Positions 1-9,714 are shown, counted from the stretch's first letter. The stretch is 33,998 nt of DNA from Mariprofundus sp. (GCA_021772845.1 JAJFLF010000038.1:1-33998), one strand, 5' to 3'. Made by a program: numbers and translations. The notes: generated from the sequence alone by a model not told the origin.

Positions 1-345
1 GGTGTAGCTATGCATGTTGCAGCTGCCAACCCACGCTTTATTGCACGCGCTAATGTGGATGCTGAATCTGTTGAACGTGAACGCGCAGTACTGTCTGAAC
101 GCGCTATTGCCAGCGGCAAGCCTGAAGCGATTGTTGATAAAATCGTTACCGGTCAGCTCAACAAGTTCTACTCAGACATCTGCTTGCTTGAGCAGGATTT
201 CGTGATGGATACAGACACAAAAGTTGGCAAAGCTCTAGGCAACGCCAATCTGGTGTCCATGTCCCGTTTCCAGCTTGGTGAAGGCATTGAGAAAAAAGAA
301 GAAGACTTCGCAGCTGAAGTTGCAGCTCAAATTCAAGGCAGCTAA
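1..345 (+). CDS. tsf: Elongation factor Ts, C-terminal part (truncated by window start)
   Basis: EF-Ts is the cytosolic nucleotide-exchange factor that regenerates EF-Tu-GTP during translation. The frame is already open at base 1 and reads GVAMHVAAANPRF, which matches the family's conserved GVAMHIAANPxF segment. The C-terminus contains SRFQLGEGIEKKEEDFAAEV, the family's usual end. Only about 114 C-terminal residues are present; the start lies outside the window, so the ATG at base 10 is internal. The next gene, pyrH, starts six bases after the stop, the usual tsf-pyrH-frr order. Confidence 0.96.
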   Translation, partial: GVAMHVAAANPRFIARANVDAESVERERAVLSERAIASGKPEAIVDKIVTGQLNKFYSDICLLEQDFVMDTDTKVGKALGNANLVSMSRFQLGEGIEKKEEDFAAEVAAQIQGS

Positions 346-351
346 AAGCTC

Positions 352-1095
352 ATGACTGAAGCTTCTGGCAATCATGTAGAGCAGCGCCCGTACAAACGGG
401 TGCTGCTCAAGCTTTCTGGTGAAGTATTGATGGGTGACACTGCATTTGGTGTTGATGTTGAAACAATTAATCGCCTGGCTAAAGAGCTCATTGAAGTCCA
501 GAACACAGGCATCGAATTAGCTCTTGTGATTGGCGGAGGCAATATTTTCCGCGGCATGAGTGGCACTGCATCCGGCATGGATCGGGCCAGTGCAGATTAT
601 ATGGGCATGCTGGCAACAGTCATGAATGCTATTGCATTGCAAGATGCCATTGAACGTCACGGAGCAACTGTTCGCGTGATTTCGGCACTGGCTATCAAAG
701 AAGTGGCTGAACCATACATTCGCCGTCGTGCAGTGCGCCACTTAGAAAAAGGTCGCATTCTTATCTTTGCAGCAGGCACAGGTAATCCATACTTCACAAC
801 AGATACAGCGGCCAGCTTACGCGCCATGGAAATTCAGGCAGACGCTGTGCTCAAGGGAACGAAAGTCGACGGTATCTACACATCCGATCCGGCCAAGAAT
901 CCCGATGCGAAAAAATATGACACACTCACATTCACAGAAGCATTAACCAATCGTTTGGGCGTGATGGATTCCACTGCTATGTCACTATGCAGAGACAATC
1001 ACATGCCGATTGTAGTATTTGATGTTACAAAACCTGGACAAATGTTACGTGCAGTATCAGGTGAATCAGTTGGCACACTGGTGCAGGAGGGGTAA
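352..1095 (+). CDS. pyrH: Uridylate (UMP) kinase
   Basis: Phosphorylates UMP to UDP with ATP in pyrimidine nucleotide synthesis; cytosolic, amino-acid-kinase fold, hexameric in the family. The 247 residues are close to the usual 240 or so. Visible motifs are the N-terminal KLSGE (about residues 20-24), the glycine-rich GGGNIFRG near 61-68, and GTGNPYFTTDTAA in the middle for nucleotide binding. The N-terminus is about 8 residues longer than in E. coli. The stop codon is directly followed by the frr ATG with no spacer, and the frr ribosome site (GGAGGGG) lies inside the last pyrH codons, so translation is probably coupled. Confidence 0.97.
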   Translation: MTEASGNHVEQRPYKRVLLKLSGEVLMGDTAFGVDVETINRLAKELIEVQNTGIELALVIGGGNIFRGMSGTASGMDRASADYMGMLATVMNAIALQDAIERHGATVRVISALAIKEVAEPYIRRRAVRHLEKGRILIFAAGTGNPYFTTDTAASLRAMEIQADAVLKGTKVDGIYTSDPAKNPDAKKYDTLTFTEALTNRLGVMDSTAMSLCRDNHMPIVVFDVTKPGQMLRAVSGESVGTLVQEG

Positions 1096-1641
1096 ATGTC
1101 TACCGATTTACAAAGCAAAATGCAAAAGTCTATCGCAGCATTAAGATCAGAATTGGCCACCATTCGCACAGGTCGAGCTAATGCAGCACTGCTTGATCAT
1201 GTCAAAGTAAACTATTATGGCTCTGATGTACCAGTTTCCCAAATTGGTAACATCTCGGTTCCAGAACCGCGCATGTTGATGATTACACCATGGGAAAGAA
1301 CTATTTTAGGGGATCTTGAAAAAGCCATTCTAAAATCTGACCTTGGTTTAAACCCCTCTAATGATGGCGAGGTTGTGCGCATTATCTTGCCTGAACTGAC
1401 TGAAGACCGTCGTAAAGATCTGGTCAAACAGGTTAAAGCTGCCGGTGAAAAAACCAAGGTATCGCTTCGTAATGTCCGCCGCGATGCAAATGACGCCATT
1501 AAAAAACAGGTTAAAGATGACGGCCTGCCTGAAGATGAAGGTAAACGTCAGCAAGAGCAAATTCAGAAAATAACCGATAAGTTCGTTGCTGAAACCGATC
1601 AGGTCATCGAACATAAAGAAACCGATATTCTGACAGTCTGA
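1096..1641 (+). CDS. frr: Ribosome recycling factor
   Basis: Works with EF-G to split the post-termination ribosome. The 181 residues match the family length (about 185). Typical features are the N-terminal helix with RTGRAN (residues 24-29), the segment around VPEPRMLMITPWER, and a highly charged helical C-terminal half. It begins directly after the pyrH stop. Its own TGA overlaps the next start by one base (TGATG), coupling it to uppS. Nothing unusual is seen. Confidence 0.97.
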   Translation: MSTDLQSKMQKSIAALRSELATIRTGRANAALLDHVKVNYYGSDVPVSQIGNISVPEPRMLMITPWERTILGDLEKAILKSDLGLNPSNDGEVVRIILPELTEDRRKDLVKQVKAAGEKTKVSLRNVRRDANDAIKKQVKDDGLPEDEGKRQQEQIQKITDKFVAETDQVIEHKETDILTV

Positions 1642-2393
1642 TGTCTCCAAGCTCAGAGGAGACCTCTTCCAGCCTGCCTCTTCACGTAGGCATTATCATG
1701 GACGGTAATGGGCGCTGGGCCAAAGCGCAGGGTAAAAACCGCTTGGAAGGACACAAAAAAGGTGCTGAAGTCGCCCGCGATGTTGTGCACTGGTCAAAAA
1801 ACCTAGGCATTAAACAGGTCTCGTTGTTCGCTTTTTCGACAGAAAACTGGCAGCGACCCAAGCTTGAAGTACGTGGCCTGATGAGTTTACTGGCGATTCT
1901 CATACCAAAAACGTTACCTGAAATGATGCATCTCAATGTGCGATTCCGAACCTTGGGCGACATTTCCCCCCTACCTAACAGTGCTAAAAAATCTGTTAAA
2001 CAAGCAGTTGAAGCAACCAAAAACAATTCAGGTATCGACCTTATCCTGTGCCTGAACTATGGAGGCCAGCAAGAAATCCTTAGCGCAGCTAAAAATGCAC
2101 TGCGGCATGCGCTGCTTCAAGATAACCCCGAACAGGCAATGGAAGAACTAAATCCAACTACGTTTCGTGAGCTCATGTGGTGTGATGACATTGCTCCACT
2201 GGACCTGCTCATCCGCACAGGAGGGGAAAAGAGAATTTCTAATTTTCACCTCTGGGATGCGGCCTATGCTGAACTATATTTCACCGATGTACTGTGGCCG
2301 GACTATTCACAGGAGCACTTAGAATTGGCACTGGAAGATTTTAAGGCACGCGAGCGCCGCTATGGACTAACCAGCGAACAGGTACAATCATGA
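1641..2393 (+). CDS. uppS: Undecaprenyl diphosphate synthase (cis-prenyltransferase)
   Basis: Condenses isopentenyl diphosphate onto farnesyl diphosphate to make the C55 lipid carrier of peptidoglycan and LPS. The 250 residues match the family. The catalytic Asp lies in MDGNGRWA (D21), followed by FSTENW. The C-terminal signature RTGGEKRISNFHLW with AELYF binds the diphosphates. The TGATG overlap with frr fixes the start. Its stop overlaps the cdsA start as ATGA. Its neighbours cdsA and dxr give the familiar frr-uppS-cdsA-dxr-rseP-bamA order. Confidence 0.97.
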   Translation: MSPSSEETSSSLPLHVGIIMDGNGRWAKAQGKNRLEGHKKGAEVARDVVHWSKNLGIKQVSLFAFSTENWQRPKLEVRGLMSLLAILIPKTLPEMMHLNVRFRTLGDISPLPNSAKKSVKQAVEATKNNSGIDLILCLNYGGQQEILSAAKNALRHALLQDNPEQAMEELNPTTFRELMWCDDIAPLDLLIRTGGEKRISNFHLWDAAYAELYFTDVLWPDYSQEHLELALEDFKARERRYGLTSEQVQS

Positions 2394-3166
2394 ACGAATT
2401 ATCTAAACGCATCATCACTGCAATCATTCTTCTGCTTGTAGTTTGGGCCTGGTATTTCAACCTCGCATCACCATGGTTTGAACGCGGACTGGCTTTCTTT
2501 GGCTGGTTAACCACATGCGAACTCATCCTGCTTGTGAAATTACGTCGCCCATGGTTCTACATGGGTACCGCTTTCTTAGCGTGGTCGGCATTCTGTTTCT
2601 CTGCAGACCTACAGCCACTGCTGCTAATCATATTCATCTGGTTCGCATATTTTGTGTATGACTCGCGCAAAAGCCAAGCCGCATTTGATCATTTCTTTAC
2701 CGCCATCTGGATGCTTGGCTGGCTGTTTGCTTTTGCATTGGCTATTGCAGATACGCATCTGAGCAAGACAGGGCAGGGATTAATTATCGGCACATGCCTA
2801 GCTGTATGGATTTCCGATTCAGCAGCCTATTTTGTTGGCCGCGCCTGGGGTAAACACAAATTATGCCCTGCCGTTAGTCCTGGGAAATCCGTTGAAGGTG
2901 CAATAGGTGGTCTCATCTTTGGTGTTCCTGCCGCAGCGGCCTACTGGGTCTATTGTGATGTACTACCTCTGTTATCTGCGCTGTTATTGGCAATAGTAAC
3001 GGTTATTGCAGGCATGCTTGGGGATCTATCCGAGTCCTCTGCAAAACGTATTGTAGGTGCTAAAGATAGTGGACGCTGGCTGCCTGGGCACGGGGGCATT
3101 CTTGATCGCACGGATGCAATGCTGATGGCTGTGCCGGTAACGTGGATATTGTGGGGACTGCTTTAA
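2390..3166 (+). CDS. cdsA: Phosphatidate cytidylyltransferase (CDP-diacylglycerol synthase)
   Basis: Makes CDP-diacylglycerol from CTP and phosphatidic acid at the inner membrane, the branch point for phospholipids. The 258 residues contain about 7-8 hydrophobic segments. The diagnostic C-terminal signature is complete: SSAKRIVGAKDSGRWLPGHGG followed by ILDRTDA. It is slightly shorter than the E. coli protein (about 285). The start overlaps the uppS stop by four bases (ATGA). Confidence 0.96.
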   Translation: MNELSKRIITAIILLLVVWAWYFNLASPWFERGLAFFGWLTTCELILLVKLRRPWFYMGTAFLAWSAFCFSADLQPLLLIIFIWFAYFVYDSRKSQAAFDHFFTAIWMLGWLFAFALAIADTHLSKTGQGLIIGTCLAVWISDSAAYFVGRAWGKHKLCPAVSPGKSVEGAIGGLIFGVPAAAAYWVYCDVLPLLSALLLAIVTVIAGMLGDLSESSAKRIVGAKDSGRWLPGHGGILDRTDAMLMAVPVTWILWGLL

Positions 3167-4335
3167 TGGCGAGAGACCACATGCAAGCTACGCGCATGAC
3201 TGTTTTAGGCGCTACAGGCTCCATTGGATGTAGCACCGCCGATGTGATGCTTCAGCACCCGGACAAATTTTCTGCTTTTGCCCTCGTAGGCCACCGCAAT
3301 GCAGATAAAATGCTTGAATTAGCCTCTTCACTTCGACCCCAATGGGTTGTCATGACTGATGCTGATGCAGCCAAACAATTACTAGGAAGATTACCCACTG
3401 GTGTACGTTTAGAATCAGGTATGGATGCAGCAATCGAGCTCTCCTCTGCTACGGAAACAGATATGGTGATGGCAGCCATGGTTGGATCCGCCGGCCTGCC
3501 AGCCACATTGGCCGCCGTGCAGGCAGGTAAACGTGTTGGTTTGGCCAACAAAGAGTGTCTGGTGACTGCCGGACAAATATTCATGTCTGAAGCCAGGAAA
3601 GCTGGAGCCGAGGTGGTGCCTGTAGATTCAGAACATGCGGCAATACATCAATGCCTGGTTGGCCATGATCACGCCTCCATATCACAAGTCATCCTGACTG
3701 CATCCGGTGGCCCGTTTCGCGATCGAGATCCAGCCACATTGCACGCGGTAACTCCAGAAGAAGCCATTGCCCACCCCAACTGGGATATGGGCGCAAAGAT
3801 CAGTGTTGATTCAGCGACCATGATGAATAAAGCACTTGAGCTCATCGAAGCGAGATGGTTATTTAATATCGAACCGAGCAAGTTATCCGCCATCATTCAC
3901 CCGGAAAGCATAGTACACGGCATGATTGAATACAGTGATGGTTCTGTGCTGGCTCAACTTGCCATGCCAGATATGCGCATGCCCATTGCCTATGCAATGC
4001 AAGCTCAACCAAGACTTACAACTGGCATACCATGGTTAGATTTGGCTAAAACCGGTCAGCTAAACTTTCAGGCCGTAGACAAAGTACGCTTTCCTGCCAT
4101 GCGCCTGGTGCAAGATGTATTACAAGGTGAAGATGCACTGGCTATCACGTTGAATGCAGCCAATGAAGTTGCAAATGCAGCATTCAGAAACAGAGACATT
4201 GGTTTCATGGATATTGTAACGACTGTCGAAAAGGCGCTCCAACAGGTGGACAATACCCCCGTAGAAACACTGGATGATGTATGGTCACATGATGCCCATG
4301 CCCGAGCAATCGCAGTGGAAGTAATGAATGCTTAA
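3166..4335 (+). CDS. dxr: 1-deoxy-D-xylulose 5-phosphate reductoisomerase
   Basis: Second step of the non-mevalonate isoprenoid pathway: DXP to 2-C-methyl-D-erythritol 4-phosphate with NADPH. GATGSIG (residues 15-21 from this start) is the NADPH loop. The metal ligands are seen in VDSEHAAIHQ, and SVDSATMMNKALELIEA is the substrate/metal region. An upstream in-frame ATG at 3142 would add eight residues but lies inside cdsA. I prefer the ATG at 3166 because it overlaps the cdsA stop as TAATG and has GGGG about nine bases before it. A further ATG at 3181 is possible. From 3166 it is 389 aa; E. coli Dxr is about 398. Confidence 0.95.
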   Translation: MARDHMQATRMTVLGATGSIGCSTADVMLQHPDKFSAFALVGHRNADKMLELASSLRPQWVVMTDADAAKQLLGRLPTGVRLESGMDAAIELSSATETDMVMAAMVGSAGLPATLAAVQAGKRVGLANKECLVTAGQIFMSEARKAGAEVVPVDSEHAAIHQCLVGHDHASISQVILTASGGPFRDRDPATLHAVTPEEAIAHPNWDMGAKISVDSATMMNKALELIEARWLFNIEPSKLSAIIHPESIVHGMIEYSDGSVLAQLAMPDMRMPIAYAMQAQPRLTTGIPWLDLAKTGQLNFQAVDKVRFPAMRLVQDVLQGEDALAITLNAANEVANAAFRNRDIGFMDIVTTVEKALQQVDNTPVETLDDVWSHDAHARAIAVEVMNA

Positions 4336-4356
4336 AGCATTGGAGCGTAATCCATC

Positions 4357-5715
4357 ATGATTGAAATTTTACACACATCTCTCGCCTTTATCTTTGCAAT
4401 TGCGTTGCTGATTGCAGTGCATGAATACGGGCATTATTCGATGGCCCGCAGACTTGGCATTAAAGTAGAGAAGTTCTCTATCGGCTTTGGCCCCGCACTG
4501 TTCTCATGGCGCAGCAAAGATAAAGAAGTGCAATATATTATTGCAGCCATCCCACTGGGTGGTTATGTCAAAATGCTTGGAGAAAACCCGGATGAACAGG
4601 GGGAAGGTCTACAAGCAGAGCTATCTGAACAGGATAAAGCCAGAGCTTTTAACAATCAGCCCGTTTGGAAACGTGCTGCAGTAGCAGTTGCAGGGCCTGC
4701 CTATAACTTTCTGTTCGCCATCATCGCCTATATGATCATTGGCTGGCTTGGCCAGGCTGTATTGCCAACCATTGTCGGCCAGGTCAGCCAGGCATCCATT
4801 GCTGAACAATCTGGTTTGCGTATTGCTGACCGCATTGTATCGGTCGATGATCAACTGGTTCATTCATGGCAACAGATGGAAGAGAAGCTCAAGCAGAAGG
4901 TTGGTACATCAACGACACTGCAGGTAATGCGTGACGAGAGTACAATTGAATTGAATCTAGAGCTTCCAGTTCAAGACAAAGACCCTCTGCTCATAGACGT
5001 AGCTGATCAAGTTCTAGGCTTTAATCCCGGATTAATTGTACGTATTGAAAGTGTCCTTGAGGGATCCGCAGCTCAAAGCGGTGGTTTGCAAAAAGGCGAC
5101 ATCATTCAACAAATCAACGGCTGGCCAGTCTCCAACATGTCGCAGTTGATCGAGAAAATCAAAGCCCAACCTGAGCACGCTGCAAGCTTGACCGTACAGC
5201 GGGAATACACCCTCATGCAACTGCAAGTAACCCCTGCTATTGATCAAAATGGACAAGGTCGATTAGGTGTTAAACTGGCCTCACAAGCAATTCATGGCAC
5301 TGAAATGTACCGCATGAACGTATGGGATGGCCTCACATACGGCTTCACTCGCACCTGGGAGATGACCGCATTAACATTGAATGTATTTGGTAAAATGGTG
5401 ACATCCGCCATCTCTCCCGATAATCTCGGTGGCCCTATCGCAATTGCACAATTGGCAGGTAAAACTGCTGAGATGGGACTAGTTTATTTTATCGGTTTCC
5501 TGGCCTTAATTTCAGTAAACCTCGGGGTATTGAATCTGCTGCCTATTCCTATACTCGATGGTGGCCTGCTGCTTTACCTTGCACTGGAAAAAATAACTGG
5601 AAAACCATTGCAGCCGAAAGTTTTGGAAATAACCCAAATAATGGGATTAATTCTAATCATAAGCTTGATGGTATTTGCATTTTATAATGATATTTCACGG
5701 CTCTTTAGAGGATAA
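4357..5715 (+). CDS. rseP: RIP zinc metalloprotease RseP (site-2 protease)
   Basis: Inner-membrane intramembrane protease; in relatives it cleaves anti-sigma factor RseA and remnant signal peptides. The zinc motif HEYGH is at residues 22-26 in the first membrane helix. The C-terminal NLLPIPILDGG (about 393-403) supplies the third ligand. Two PDZ domains fill the periplasmic middle (about 125-300), and the length of 452 aa is typical. A GGAG lies 11 bases before the ATG. The gene is adjacent to bamA, fitting an envelope-assembly and stress role. Confidence 0.96.
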   Translation: MIEILHTSLAFIFAIALLIAVHEYGHYSMARRLGIKVEKFSIGFGPALFSWRSKDKEVQYIIAAIPLGGYVKMLGENPDEQGEGLQAELSEQDKARAFNNQPVWKRAAVAVAGPAYNFLFAIIAYMIIGWLGQAVLPTIVGQVSQASIAEQSGLRIADRIVSVDDQLVHSWQQMEEKLKQKVGTSTTLQVMRDESTIELNLELPVQDKDPLLIDVADQVLGFNPGLIVRIESVLEGSAAQSGGLQKGDIIQQINGWPVSNMSQLIEKIKAQPEHAASLTVQREYTLMQLQVTPAIDQNGQGRLGVKLASQAIHGTEMYRMNVWDGLTYGFTRTWEMTALTLNVFGKMVTSAISPDNLGGPIAIAQLAGKTAEMGLVYFIGFLALISVNLGVLNLLPIPILDGGLLLYLALEKITGKPLQPKVLEITQIMGLILIISLMVFAFYNDISRLFRG

Positions 5716-5716
5716 T

Positions 5717-8059
5717 ATGACAAGCTTAATCAAATGGCTGCTAATCCATGTAATGTTCATGATTACTCTATTCTGCGGGCAAATTCCTTCCAGCGTTGCT
5801 GCTGAAACAGCTGCGAAACAACCTATAATTCTTTCTATTGATGTGGAGGGTAATCGTTTTCTGGAACGTGATGCCGTTCTAGTAAAGCTAAAAACTAAAA
5901 TTGGTCAACCACTTGATCGCCGTCTACTTAGTCGTGATGTGAGACGTTTGTATAATGCAGGATTCTTTTCTGACATTCGTTTTGTTGGCACCAGAACACT
6001 TCAGGGCATTAAACTGGTCTGCCATGTAAAAGAGTTCCCCCTGATTGCCAGTCTCAACATTGAAGGCAATGATGAACATCGAACCAAAGACCTTCAGCTC
6101 AGAATGAGGCTCAAACCCGGGCGTGTTTTCAACCCAATGAACCGCAACAAAGATCTCAACACTTTACTTAAAGGCTACCTGAAAGATGGATTTTATCAGG
6201 TAAAAGTTGATTTTATCCCCACCGAACGCAAGGACGGAAGAATTGATCTACTGGTCCGCATTCATGAAGGCAATGTCACACGCATCAATCGCATTCATAT
6301 CATTGGTAACAAAGCCTTCAGTGACTCCACGCTACATGGTCAGCTCGCATCCCAACAGATTGATTTACTATCATCATTTGGCAGCAGAGCAGTGTTTGAC
6401 CAAAAAAGATTTGGTGCTGATGGGCAAATGTTACAACAGTATTATATGAACAATGGTTACATGGATATAAAAATTGAGTCTCAACAGATTACCATCGCTG
6501 AAGACAATAAAACCTTTTCACTTACATTTAGCCTGCATGAGGGGCATCCCTACAAAGTAAGTACTACTGACATACAGGGAGACTTTGTCCCTGATGAACA
6601 AACATTGAAAGATCTGATTGAGCTTGAAGCAGGTAATACATACTCGCTCTTCGATATGCAAAACACCATCGCAGCCATGACCGAACGTATTGGAGATGAG
6701 GGGTATGCTTTTGCAACTGTCACCCCATTATTAAATCGCAACATCGATGACCATACAGTTTCAGTTGTGTTTGATATTGAAAAAGGTAAAGAGGTCTACA
6801 TCGAACGCATAGAAATTACCGGCAATGAAAAGTCAGATGATATTGTTGCACGACGATTAATCACCCAGGACGAAGGCGCGCGTTACTCTGGCTCGCAAAT
6901 AAAAACCTCTAGAGAAGCATTGGGACGTGCAGCTTTTGTTGAAGACCTGCGTATCTCTCTACCCAAAGGATCGGCTAGTGATAAAGTAAACCTGAAGGTA
7001 GATATCACTGAAAAGAGAACCGGATCAATATCAGGCGGTATAGGATTCTCCCAACGAGAAAAAATTATTTTGACTGCAAAACTTTCAGAATCCAACATGT
7101 TTGGAAAAGGATACCAAGCAAGCCTGAATGGCAGCTATGGCCGGGTAACGCAAGACATTAATGCAAGCTTCACTGACCCGTACTTTTTAAACACCAATAT
7201 CAGCGCTACTGTTAGTGGGTTTAAGAAAAAAACTGACCCTCTTAATACCATCACCTATCAAACAGATTCCGTCGGCGCTGCTCTTGGTTTCGGAATCCCT
7301 ATCACACATTACCTCTCCTACGGCATCAGCTATAGGATCAACACCACCAATTTAACCGGTGCTCCAGTCAATGCGTCCCTGATGACTCAGGCACAACTTG
7401 GTAAACAGACGATTGGTGAATTAATCCAATCGCTAAGCTATGACTCAAGAGACCGACTGATGGGAGCAAGAAGTGGTCATTTTGAAGCGATAAGCTTTGG
7501 ATTCTCAGGCCTTGGAGGGCAAACTAAATTCTGGGAAACATCTATTTCAAGCCAAGCCTATTTTTCCTTCGATGAAGAGAAGCTGTACACATTTAACCCC
7601 TCTTTCTCAGCGTCAACGGTTAAAGCATATTCAAAGTCAAACATCCCGCTCTGGCGACGTTATTCAATGGGGGGGCTTGGAAGCATGCGAGGTTTTGACG
7701 CAACCGGCATTAGCTTACGTGACCCTGCCACGCAAGAGGCTGTGGGGGCTGATAACCAGGCTAGAGCATCAGCCAATTTCTTTTTCCCAATACCTTTGAT
7801 GAAAGATGTAGCTGGTGTGCGTGGAGCGCTCTTTGTCGATGCTGGCACGGTTTGGGGATCTGTTTCTACAACTGTTGGAATTACCACCCTGAATATCAGT
7901 CAACCATTCTCTTTATCCCGCATCCGTTATTCGGCAGGGTTCGGTATTGAATGGATTTCACCAGTTGGTCCCGTTGGTTTAGTCTGGTCATTCCCGATAA
8001 AAACCGTACCCGGTGATATTGAAAGAACATTTGAATTTGCTTTAGGCTCATCATTTTAA
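5717..8059 (+). CDS. bamA: Outer-membrane protein assembly factor BamA
   Basis: Core of the BAM complex that folds beta-barrel proteins into the outer membrane. I chose the ATG at 5717, two bases after the rseP stop, because AGAGGA precedes it and it yields a clean signal peptide ending SSVAA (about residue 29). Upstream in-frame ATGs from 5675 lie inside rseP. The 780 aa comprise five POTRA repeats (about 33-430, each with a GN-containing strand and a YxxxGF helix turn) and a barrel from about 436 to the end. The last residue is Phe, as in outer-membrane barrels. The conserved loop-6 motif is MRGF (about 656-659) rather than the commoner VRGF. Confidence 0.96.
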   Translation: MTSLIKWLLIHVMFMITLFCGQIPSSVAAETAAKQPIILSIDVEGNRFLERDAVLVKLKTKIGQPLDRRLLSRDVRRLYNAGFFSDIRFVGTRTLQGIKLVCHVKEFPLIASLNIEGNDEHRTKDLQLRMRLKPGRVFNPMNRNKDLNTLLKGYLKDGFYQVKVDFIPTERKDGRIDLLVRIHEGNVTRINRIHIIGNKAFSDSTLHGQLASQQIDLLSSFGSRAVFDQKRFGADGQMLQQYYMNNGYMDIKIESQQITIAEDNKTFSLTFSLHEGHPYKVSTTDIQGDFVPDEQTLKDLIELEAGNTYSLFDMQNTIAAMTERIGDEGYAFATVTPLLNRNIDDHTVSVVFDIEKGKEVYIERIEITGNEKSDDIVARRLITQDEGARYSGSQIKTSREALGRAAFVEDLRISLPKGSASDKVNLKVDITEKRTGSISGGIGFSQREKIILTAKLSESNMFGKGYQASLNGSYGRVTQDINASFTDPYFLNTNISATVSGFKKKTDPLNTITYQTDSVGAALGFGIPITHYLSYGISYRINTTNLTGAPVNASLMTQAQLGKQTIGELIQSLSYDSRDRLMGARSGHFEAISFGFSGLGGQTKFWETSISSQAYFSFDEEKLYTFNPSFSASTVKAYSKSNIPLWRRYSMGGLGSMRGFDATGISLRDPATQEAVGADNQARASANFFFPIPLMKDVAGVRGALFVDAGTVWGSVSTTVGITTLNISQPFSLSRIRYSAGFGIEWISPVGPVGLVWSFPIKTVPGDIERTFEFALGSSF

Positions 8060-8161
8060 ACTGAAAAGACACAGATCTATATATAGAAAGTTTTTAATTT
8101 GATGGTTTTTATGTTCAAATGCATCGCGTTTTATTGCGAAGGAAAAACTAAGGAGTAAATC

Positions 8162-8680
8162 ATGCTTAAAAAGTTGAAAATTCCAGCCCTTGCGGCATCA
8201 GTTGCGATTTTGAGTACGCTCGGTGCTATCTCTGTTCAGGCGGCTGAATTGAAAGTTGGCTACATTGATATCAAAACAGCTTTGGAAAATACAGCTGAAT
8301 ATCAGAGTGGCATGAAACGTTTACAAGCATTAAGCAATAACAAACTTAAAGCACTCAAATCTTTAAAAGCTGAAATTGATGCCGCTGAAAAAGATCTAAT
8401 GAGCCAATCTCTGGCGATGTCACAAGAACATCTGGCTCAGAAGCAGCAGAATTTGAAAGAGATGGGGAAAAAATTCCAACGTATGCAGCAAGATGCTCAG
8501 GAAGAGCTTGGTGCTGAGAAAAACCGCATGGATATTGCCAGCATGGCAAAATTTCAAAAAGTCATCACTACATATGCCAAAAAGAACAAATTTGATATGA
8601 TTATTCCACGTCCTGTTTTCCTCTACATCAACCCAAAACTTGATGTGACCGGTGATATTACCAAGCTACTCGACAAATAA
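8162..8680 (+). CDS. skp: OmpH/Skp-family periplasmic chaperone
   Basis: Periplasmic holdase that carries unfolded outer-membrane proteins to BAM. The 172 residues start with a signal peptide (about 1-27, ending VQA before AELKVGYID). The KVGYIDIKTALE strand is typical, followed by a long Lys/Glu/Gln-rich coiled-coil arm (about 45-135) and a short C-terminal strand region. A perfect AAGGAG Shine-Dalgarno sits eight bases before the ATG. The 102-base gap after bamA is AT-rich and could hold a promoter, but I see no convincing -35/-10 pair. Confidence 0.93.
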   Translation: MLKKLKIPALAASVAILSTLGAISVQAAELKVGYIDIKTALENTAEYQSGMKRLQALSNNKLKALKSLKAEIDAAEKDLMSQSLAMSQEHLAQKQQNLKEMGKKFQRMQQDAQEELGAEKNRMDIASMAKFQKVITTYAKKNKFDMIIPRPVFLYINPKLDVTGDITKLLDK

Positions 8681-8694
8681 TACAAACTACTCCA

Positions 8695-9714
8695 TTGCCG
8701 AAAACATTATCACTTGCTGAAGTTGCTGATCTCATCAATGGTCAGTTGGACGGCCAAGTAGAGGATATAAAACACATCCAGGTAACCGGAATCAACACAC
8801 TAAATGATTCTGGCAAAAATGAGATTTCCTTTCTTTCTAATAAGCGTTACCTGAAAGATTTAACATCAAGCAAGGCCGCAGCTATTCTGGTAGCAGATAA
8901 CGCCAAGGTTGATGAACACTTGTGTGTTATTCGCGTTAAAGACCCCTATCTTTCTTTTGCATGTTTACAGCGTTTCTTTCACCCTGATCTCACTGCAAGC
9001 GGTAAACGCCATGCTTCAGCTGTCATTGATGATTCTGCTATACTGGCTGATGATGTTGATGTAGCAGCAGGTGTTATCATTGATGCCCATAGCCGAATCG
9101 GAAAAGGCACTCGTGTCGGCGCTGGTTGCGTCATTGGCGAAAATGTACAGATCGGAACTGACTGTCTATTACATCCCAAATCAGTGATTGCCGATCATTG
9201 TATACTTGGCAATGAAGTAATCCTGCAATCTGGTGCCATCATCGGTTCCGATGGTTTTGGATATGCCTGGAGCGGCACGCAACATCTGAAAATCCCACAA
9301 GTCGGCCGGGTTATTCTCGAAGATGATGTGGAGATCGGAGCCAACACCTGCATTGATCGCGGTGCTATTGGAGATACCGTGATTGAACGTGGTGTTAAAC
9401 TCGATAACCAGATCCAGATTGCCCATAACGTTCGCATTGGTGCATATAGTATTATGGCTGGCCAAGTCGGTATCGCTGGATCAACCCAAATTGGTTCTGG
9501 GTGCCAGTTCGGTGGACAAGCTGCAATTGCAGGACATATCAATATTGGTGCCGGCGTTAAACTGGCTGCCAAAAGTGGTGTCATGTCTGATTTAGAAGCG
9601 GGAGGCATTTATGCAGGCTCACCAGCTATGCCGCACCGTTTATGGCTCAAAGTATCTGCCCTGACTACCAAGTTACCTGAAATTTGGAAAGCTCAGCGCG
9701 CAACAAAAAACTGA
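8695..9714 (+). CDS. lpxD: UDP-3-O-acylglucosamine N-acyltransferase
   Basis: Third lipid A step: adds the N-linked hydroxyacyl chain from ACP to UDP-3-O-acylglucosamine. The 339 residues show an N-terminal uridine-binding domain (about 1-100) and then left-handed beta-helix hexapeptide repeats (about 105-305). The catalytic His is in IAHNVRIG (about 244), and SDGFGYAW is also typical. It starts at TTG. The N-terminus (PKTLSLAEVADLI) aligns with the family, so this start is credible although no clear ribosome site precedes it. It lies 14 bases after skp, suggesting coupling. Confidence 0.95.
   Translation: MPKTLSLAEVADLINGQLDGQVEDIKHIQVTGINTLNDSGKNEISFLSNKRYLKDLTSSKAAAILVADNAKVDEHLCVIRVKDPYLSFACLQRFFHPDLTASGKRHASAVIDDSAILADDVDVAAGVIIDAHSRIGKGTRVGAGCVIGENVQIGTDCLLHPKSVIADHCILGNEVILQSGAIIGSDGFGYAWSGTQHLKIPQVGRVILEDDVEIGANTCIDRGAIGDTVIERGVKLDNQIQIAHNVRIGAYSIMAGQVGIAGSTQIGSGCQFGGQAAIAGHINIGAGVKLAAKSGVMSDLEAGGIYAGSPAMPHRLWLKVSALTTKLPEIWKAQRATKN

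Noticed and set aside
8077..8086. CTATATATAG palindrome between bamA and skp, considered as terminator or operator
   Set aside because: All A/T-rich core, no GC stem; such palindromes arise easily in AT-rich gaps.
9195..9608. 137-aa open frame on the - strand inside lpxD
   Set aside because: It lies fully antisense to a clearly conserved gene and its composition is that of an lpxD shadow; no ribosome site or family resemblance.
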